DNA of 64,000 nucleotides from Ampelomyces quisqualis (lineage: Eukaryota > Ascomycota > Dothideomycetes > Pleosporales > Phaeosphaeriaceae). The DNA is taken from positions 1,860,001 to 1,924,000 of the forward strand of contig JAGTXZ010000021.1 of NCBI GenBank assembly GCA_018398575.1. The letters run 5' to 3'. Below, piece by piece: positions 58,058-64,000 of the stretch. How positions within the stretch are numbered: position 1 is the first letter of the stretch; the number at the start of each line of letters is the position of its first letter. The notes under the pieces were generated by a model. It was not told the DNA's origin. It searched no databases and was given only the letters and a program-made list of their open reading frames with translations. The position numbers were made by a program, and so were the translations under genes.

Positions 58058-58870
58058 TCAGCATTGCCTCTTCACATGGTGATTATCCGCACCGTCTTCT
58101 GCTTTCCTTTTAAAACCACTCGATCCCTCACTCTGCAGACTCGAAATTTGGCTCATCGGCGGCGTAGGTGGAGTCTGTCCTGTGAACAACCCATGGTGCT
58201 GCGCAATCGCCGCCTGAGCCTGATATCGCGTCTCGTGACTCGGCGCTGCGCAAGAAGTGCGTTGGTTCTGACTCGGTGCTGTTGATGGTGTGCGTTGGGT
58301 CTGCGCAGCTTGTTGCTGAGCTTGCAACGCCTGACTGCGCTGCGCCAATTGCATCTGCCTCGCGATATCCCCGAGCCCAGGACCAACGATGTTTCGATCG
58401 CCTAGGACAGTTGCGCCGCAGTTGACTGTGATGCTGATCTTGGGGTACGGGCGTAAGGGCTTCGGCTCGTCTACAAGACTCGCCAGTGATGGGAGTGTTT
58501 GTGCTGGACCTGGTTGAGATGGACCTGTAGGTTCGGGCATTTTACCTCCATGCAGCATGATGGCAATGAGATTTCCTATTCGTTCGCTGTCCATTTGCGC
58601 AATGGATATTATGTTGCCATTCCCTCGAACTTGAGTTGCAGCATTGATGGTAATATCTGGCATGTCGTAGTCGTCCTTCTCATCCTCATCTTCATGATCG
58701 TATGGATTTCGTACGTTTGGTATTGGGTCGTTCGGTTCAACAACAGTGTGGTATGCTGGTGGTGCTGGCATGTTGTCTGTTTCGGTCGATGTACGCCAAG
58801 TATTGTCCAATGACTGGAGTATGGACTGGAACTTTGCGTTGTTCAGCGCAGAGTTGCGATGTGGGTCCAT
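58058..58870 (-). CDS. Uncharacterised probable nuclear protein, 270 residues
   Basis: Intronless. Residues 60-75 are acidic (YDHEDEDEKDDYDMPDITI). Two similar short segments stand out: TINAATQVRGNGNIISIAQM at about 73-92 and TVNCGATVLGDRNIVGPGLG at about 148-167, each with a pattern like (T/N)-(A/C)-(A/G)-x-x-V-x-G-(N/D)-x-NI, suggesting a duplicated beta-strand element. The next 80 residues are Gln/Thr/Ser-rich. The C-terminus has a bipartite basic signal (FKRKAEDGADNHHVKRQC). I do not recognise the family; a transcription-related role is only a guess from composition and the basic tail. Confidence 0.72.
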   Translation of the reverse strand: MDPHRNSALNNAKFQSILQSLDNTWRTSTETDNMPAPPAYHTVVEPNDPIPNVRNPYDHEDEDEKDDYDMPDITINAATQVRGNGNIISIAQMDSERIGNLIAIMLHGGKMPEPTGPSQPGPAQTLPSLASLVDEPKPLRPYPKISITVNCGATVLGDRNIVGPGLGDIARQMQLAQRSQALQAQQQAAQTQRTPSTAPSQNQRTSCAAPSHETRYQAQAAIAQHHGLFTGQTPPTPPMSQISSLQSEGSSGFKRKAEDGADNHHVKRQC

Positions 58871-59591
58871 TTTATTTATCAGTCTTGTATTGGATATTTT
58901 CAGCCGGGTAACGGTGGACAGGTATCGTGAGGTTCAAGTGTGGCGTGATCCCGGTGTGAGAGCGATGTGCGTAGAGATCAGGCGAGGTGGGATCGCGAAA
59001 GCTGGGAGGATGAACACTCCCCCCGGAGATTTTCGAGGTATGGCAGCAGTATGTTTCGCTATGGACTGCTAGTATGTATTCACTGCTATATGTTATTATG
59101 CTGGCCAGAGTCGATATCAAAGTCTAGCAATGTTCTACCGCTCGCAGACAAGTCTCTTCCAGAAATGAGCCAAGTTCAAAACATCGACGCAGTAGGAAAC
59201 ATGGGAGTCAACTTACATATGCTTTCAGTCGTATCAGCAATACACTTTTACACTCGTACAAACTCGTAACCGTCGGCTTAAATTCGCATCCTGAAGTTTG
59301 CAAGTGAGCGGCAGTAACAACACAAAAGCCACACGCACTATATATACCAACCCTCCCCTCCCCATGGCAGCCTTACCCACCTACCCACATCCTATTGACA
59401 GATACTGAAACACGCACACAATAGCAAGCCAAACATGCTCCGATCCAGTCATGCACCAACGCCCCAAACATATCCTCACCATGCTGTGCCACACCACTTC
59501 CTATTGTGACCCTCGTCACTCAATAAGGGCGCGCTAGCTCCTTCTGACAACGCCTCCGGAATTGTTACACTACAATCGGCGACGTAGCCAA
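58871..59591. other. Intergenic, 0.7 kb
   Basis: No gene seen; promoter of the preceding gene. Confidence 0.4.
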
Positions 59592-60074
59592 TCATTCGAC
59601 TGCGGTGAACTGCCGGACTGTGGTAGGCAACCGAGCTTCACCGATTTGTATGGACATGGTGACAATAGGTACATGTCTAGGCTTCAGTTGCACGCAAAAC
59701 CACACCGATTCACTCGGCTGCATGATTCCCGGGTATTGTAGACAGTAATATTGGGCACACATATCTCCGCTGATTGTTTCCCTTTTCGGGTTACAATGAG
59801 AAGTTTGATGGCGCGGGAGGAACAATAGGAAAAAGGCATGTTGGGGGCGGGGACACACACTCACGTTCCCAACCACCTTTCTCTTCTTCGTCTGCATGGT
59901 CAGAGTGATCAAAGTCCTTGCCAGCCGTTGTCGCACAGTGTTTCGTACGTGCTTTGTATTGCGACTTTTTGAGCGCACAATAGGAAGCCACGATGGCGAC
60001 CGAGGTAGGTAGACTAAGCTGCATGACGCCTTAGGCAGACGTCGTGTAGAGCACATACACTGCTCTGGATACAT
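59592..60074 (-). CDS. Possible small gene, 160 codons or a two-exon variant
   Basis: A frame from the ATG at 60074 runs 160 codons. Its C-terminal half looks most protein-like (SESVWFCVQLKPRHVPIVTM). An alternative begins at the ATG at 60024 in another frame (MQLSLPTSVAIVASYCALKK, 53 residues to GGWE), meets a canonical GTGAGT donor at about 59865, and would splice to the CAG at about 59773-59775, ending in a short Cys-containing tail. The two readings are exclusive in frame. Neither matches a family I know. Confidence 0.3.
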   Translation of the reverse strand: MYPEQCMCSTRRLPKASCSLVYLPRSPSWLPIVRSKSRNTKHVRNTVRQRLARTLITLTMQTKKRKVVGNVSVCPRPQHAFFLLFLPRHQTSHCNPKRETISGDMCAQYYCLQYPGIMQPSESVWFCVQLKPRHVPIVTMSIQIGEARLPTTVRQFTAVE

Positions 60075-60865
60075 ACAACAAACGCATAAAACATCATGTT
60101 GCGTGTATGACGTTTCAATTCATGCAGTACGTTTTGTGTAGCATTAGATGTCAATTTCGCTTCGTGACTTTTTACTCAAGTGTGAATCGGACAGGGTAAA
60201 CTGTCCAAAGCAAGAAATCAAGGATCCACGTTGGTGATCGGCATTTGCAATGCGTTCGCAAGTTCTTCGGAAGGGAATCGGGATGCGATCCTTTGAGCAT
60301 TTCATGGGATCTGACTATGCAGACAGAGAATGTGAGTCGAGCAGTCAAGCATCATGCCGAGATAGAGGACCAGGAGACGAAGAACAGGCGTGTAGAATCA
60401 TGTTTCTCTTCGCCGTTTCTTCTTTACGACTACAATGTTGAACATAGGTTCCCCAAAGGTGAAAAGGCGGAAATATGAGTTAATCAGACCCCACAAACCC
60501 CTCGAGATCCAATGTTGTTGCGCCGAAACACTTTCCCATGTGATGGTAAATATGATGCTGCAGGATATCACTACAAAGCGGCCTGCAGGACCGATTCACG
60601 ACTTCATCTGGCAGCAACACCGGGGGCTCGTTCGTTCGAGCACTTCCTCGCGTCCTCCACGTGCTGATGAGACGGAAAACTCCGTTCTCTTCAAGCCACT
60701 GCAACTGGGTGTTGTACATCGTCTACTAAGCATAATAGCAACAGAAAACGCCACGCTCGTAAATGCTGGAATACCGCCAGACGATCGAAAGTCTGCAACG
60801 AGGTGTTGAACAGTCAGATAGCTTTGTTCAAGCTATGCCCAGGTCAAGTCAAGTCGGATGGATCA
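60075..60865. other. Intergenic, 0.8 kb
   Basis: No gene supported; holds the SNF5-family gene terminator. Confidence 0.4.
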
Positions 60866-62781
60866 TCACCGTTGCGGCCGATATACTTGGACTTCGTGGC
60901 ATGGCCTCTCGTGATAAAAAAGGTTCTCGGACCACGGCGGGAGCTTCTTGTCGCGCTCGTACAGGTATCCGCAATTGTTGCACAGCGTCCGTGGACCCCG
61001 TGGACCGTCACGAACTGCCCACACAGCGGTACCCCATACATAGCAGTGTGCACATCGCCATGTTTGACGCTCGCTAGATCTCCGTTAGCTCAGAGCAGCG
61101 TGAACGCTGATTACGCAGCTTACCTTTCTTGGAGTCCGCCTTCCTGCCCACCGTATCCAGATCCTGCTCCAGGAGTGTCGCGGCCTACAGGACTCAGACT
61201 TCGGAATCTGCGTTTCTTCTTGCTTCTCTCGCCACGTCCCATGTTTTCTTGAGTCTCAATGTTGTTGAAGAACTCGCTCTGGTTGCCACCAGGCATGTTT
61301 GATGTTGAAGAAAAGCGTGCAGTCTCTCGCCTCAGCCTACGAATCTGCCTCTCCCGATCGCCTTCGCGCTTCTCAATTTCCTCCTTCGATAGCATCTCGA
61401 TCTTGGGTTCCCATTCATCGCAAAGGTGTTCGTGATCGTATCTCCAGCCCGCACCAATAGCAGGTTCCACTGCATCGTTGTCAATCTCGCCATCGCCGAC
61501 TAGACCACCATTTTCGCAAGCTTCTTTCTTCAGTCGCAGCACCGCTTCGTAGATGGCATGTGTCATTGCTGCTGCCCATTCGCCAGCCAATCCGATGTCA
61601 GCGCACGTGGTTTTCGCAAACATCTCTGCGAAGCCAGGAGGATGCAACAACGACCATTCGAACTTGTCGGCGTAGAGCCGATTCATCAAGTTGATGTTCA
61701 GAGTTACTATACAACGATACGTGTCATCTGGGTTGTGGAGTTCTTCGGACGGCAGCGCTGTCGCTGTAGCAGTTATGCCAATGGGGGTGGCCGCAGGCGT
61801 TTGTACGCCGTTGACCCGTGTTATGCCGTTCGTGATCGGCGTGGAGGCGCCATTCGTGGGCGGTGCAGGCGTCGATGTGCCATTTCGTTGCGATGGCAGA
61901 GGTGTAGATGCGCCGTTCAATGACGCCAATGGTTGTCCAGGATGCGCGGCCGTGCCTTGAAGAGCTGGTGCTGCTGTAGAATGAAACAGAGGATGTAGCG
62001 CGACTCCAGCGTACTCTTCCAGCTGTTGCCGGATCTGACCTGCGATGATCATGATGAGCTGGGGTTTCCGATCATTCGGCAGATCCAGTTCATCCACGAA
62101 TTGTTTTGCGAATTGATCAGGCGTTGTCAGTGCTTCATGTAGATTCCATAAGAACGAGTCTTTTAGTCTGTATGCGGGTGTGACGTCTGGGTGCTTGTAT
62201 GCGGGCAGCTGCTCGTTGATGCCGAACTCTCGAGCATTGGAGGGGGTTGGAAGCGGCGCGTCTGGTCGAAAGGGTTGTATATCCATGTCTATCCGAATGG
62301 GGATCAAGGTGACAGGGAGGACAGACTGTGTCTGTACTTGCTTTTCGGTCCTGTGTCGTGTTAGTCCTCAACATGCTTCCTGCATTTGTGCTGGCTTCGG
62401 GCGCATCACTCACAACGTGCGCTTCGGCCGGCCCATCCAGTCTCGCCATATGCCTTGAAGCTCAATGGGCTGCGTCAGCTCTTCTCCCAGCGCAGCTATC
62501 TGTGCGGTTTGGTCCAGACTTGATGCCTCGTTCCCACGCTGAATGCTCCGAAGACCCGTCGCACGGCGCGGGCGGTCGCTGTCTTCGAAGTCGTCATCGT
62601 CGTAAGCGTCTTCAGCATAGCTCTGCACGGCAGTGCCACGCTTCGTCACGCGCGGTGGTGGCAGAGTGTTGGAAGCCGGGACGACGGGCGAAATGAGCGA
62701 GTTTCCGTGGTTACGCAGTCGCGGCGCATAGCTGGACATGAAGGCCTGCGGCGGCGCCGTCTTTCCGGTAGCCGTGAACAT
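60866..62781 (-). CDS. SNF5/SFH1-family chromatin remodelling subunit with GATA-type finger
   Basis: Core subunit of SWI/SNF- or RSC-type remodellers. Exons 62414..62781, 61124..62350 and 60866..61073 give 600 residues. The start is the ATG at 62781 (MFTATGKTAPPQAFMSSYAP). The SNF5 domain spans about residues 138-405, with LIPIRIDMDIQPFRPDA, SFLWNLHEALTTPDQFAKQF and CIVTLNINLMNRLYADKFEW, interrupted by a Thr/Pro/Asn-rich insertion at about 250-310. The last exon, found by splicing GTAAGC...TAG, adds a zinc finger C539-x2-C542-x20-C563-x2-C566 (WRCAHCYVWGTAVW, then RTLCNNCGYLYERDKKLPP). The linker in the finger is slightly longer than in standard GATA factors. Whether this is Snf5 or Sfh1 cannot be decided here. 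Confidence 0.9.
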
Positions 62782-63982
62782 GGTCGTTGAGATTTGCGAC
62801 TGGCGGTTGACGGGGAGAATGGTAGCTCGTCGAGCTCGCGGTGATGGGACGCGTCGCAATAGCTGGTACCAGGGGGTGGTGTGGCCGCGCAAGGCACGAT
62901 TGTCGAACTAGCCCCCGCAGCGATTGGAACGAGATGTAACAATCAATCACTGCTCGCAGTTGCGCGTTCGAAATACGTCGAATTGTTGCGCGTCCCTGGC
63001 ATCAAATGCGACTGAGTTTCGCGGTCGCAATGCGCTAAGTTTGTGCCAAGCACCCAGGCCGGGAACGACTAGCGCTGTGGAACATGAACATCTCCTACGG
63101 AGTAAGGTTGAGCGCCTTCTGGACCCGTGACTTTCAAACATCTGCACATCGTGAATGCGCGCATGTGTGATGATCTTACGGCACGACACCTTCGCAGTGA
63201 AGAAATTCTAGGGCTGGAAAAGCTATCTGGAACATCTACACCGATCGGATGGGACGAAACGGCCGCTGGAGGTCGCCCAATCTACATACCTACTGCTGGC
63301 ATGCATCCATGCTCCATCGAATCGGAAGCCTTGTATATGGTAGGGAATATGCACTTTTACACGGACATGTGACGGTAGATATAGTTGTATTTTTGATGTT
63401 ACGGTTCGTGCACAATGACCCGGGCAAGATACGAATGAAGCTTACACTTGACTCCCAAGTTTTTTGAGATCATGTTTGTCTCCTGGCTTTCCAATGGGAT
63501 AATTCCGTAGCATCCCTCAATTCATCCTGAGTGTGCAAGAGCACAGCGTGTCGAGGAGCATTTCTCGGCATGGAGACTGACCTCGACGTCACTACCTAAA
63601 TGATGCCTTGGGTGATCATATCTTTGGCAATATAATTGTCTCGCATCGGCATTCATCTCACATTTACTCCAGGAACTGACTAACCCTCTTCTAAAGGAAA
63701 AACAAAAACAAATCGATCTCCGTACCTAGGAAGACAAAGTAAAGCTTTGTGTTTTGTTGTGTTCGTCATCTGCACCTACGATGAGACGTCGCAAGCGCTT
63801 AAAGTGGGGTTGCAAACTTCGCTCAGTATAATTAGCCGGAAGACTCCGGTAATCCCCGCAGCTGTCCCACCCGCATCGCTGCCCCATCGTCCTGCCCTTG
63901 ATCTCTTTCTGATGCTGCCCTGAGAATGCCAAACTGTGGTTATATTTTAGCTAACGCACGGGAATGTCACCAAAATATGAAA
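62782..63982. other. Intergenic to right edge, 1.2 kb
   Basis: Promoter of the SNF5-family gene at the left; no gene in the remainder until the tRNA-like sequence at the edge. Confidence 0.45.
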
Positions 63983-64000
63983 GGTGAGATGGCCGAGTTG
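63983..64000 (+). tRNA. 5' end of a class II tRNA (Leu or Ser), cut by right edge
   Basis: The last 18 bases read GGTGAGATGGCCGAGTTG: a 7-base acceptor arm followed by T8 G9 and a D-arm start whose TGGCCGAGTTG matches the polymerase III A box (TGGCNNAGTNG). The GGCCGAG form is typical of leucine and serine tRNAs. The anticodon, B box and 3' acceptor strand lie outside the window. Confidence 0.55.

Overview
This is nuclear DNA of a filamentous ascomycete, most likely a Dothideomycete of the order Pleosporales; the genus cannot be fixed from the sequence. The evidence is short GT-AG introns (mostly about 45-60 bp), single-copy eukaryotic housekeeping genes of fungal type, a 447-residue beta-tubulin with three early introns, and a transposon relic damaged in the pattern left by RIP (repeat-induced point mutation). 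Gene models below were built by hand from reading frames, splice signals and family motifs; every joined model keeps phase through its exons.

Layout. 1-657: 5' part of casein kinase II beta (CKB1), running off the left edge. 1147-1662: small secreted cysteine-containing protein. 3173-9128: branched-chain ketoacid dehydrogenase E2, a divergent pair of prefoldin 1 and alkaline ceramidase, then beta-tubulin. 10078-16386: mitochondrial HMG-box protein, branched-chain aminotransferase and, divergently, a SCY1/SCYL2 pseudokinase. 17752-20613: amino acid transporter and the OPI3 phospholipid methyltransferase. 21206-27944: a 1421-residue VPS9-ankyrin-PX-BAR protein (Vrl1-like) and a secreted FAD-linked oxidase, separated by a minisatellite.

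28.6-32.8 kb is an accessory island: a nonsense-riddled Tc1/mariner transposase fragment, a 547-bp non-autonomous DNA transposon with 38-bp inverted ends and a TTA target duplication, and two genes (an orphan and an F-box gene) each interrupted by one in-frame stop. Both stops could be CpA-to-TpA changes, the RIP signature. 33.3-36.7 kb returns to core genes: the divergent pair ketosphinganine reductase / SAS10.

36.7-47.6 kb is gene-poor: one Pro/Tyr-rich fungal protein, an orphan ORF and an ankyrin-like relic. 47.6-62.8 kb holds SEC13, a GIY-YIG-like protein with a C-terminal membrane anchor, a seven-exon nucleoside hydrolase, the SURF4/Erv29 cargo receptor, two uncharacterised conserved-looking proteins and an SNF5-family subunit ending in a GATA-type zinc finger. 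The last 18 bases look like the 5' end of a class II tRNA.

Functional links: E2 and the aminotransferase act in branched-chain amino acid breakdown; ceramidase and ketosphinganine reductase in sphingolipid metabolism; SEC13, Erv29 and the Vrl1-like protein in vesicle traffic. They are dispersed, so this is ordinary fungal gene order rather than a metabolic cluster. Three head-to-head gene pairs share promoters of about 240-248 bp.
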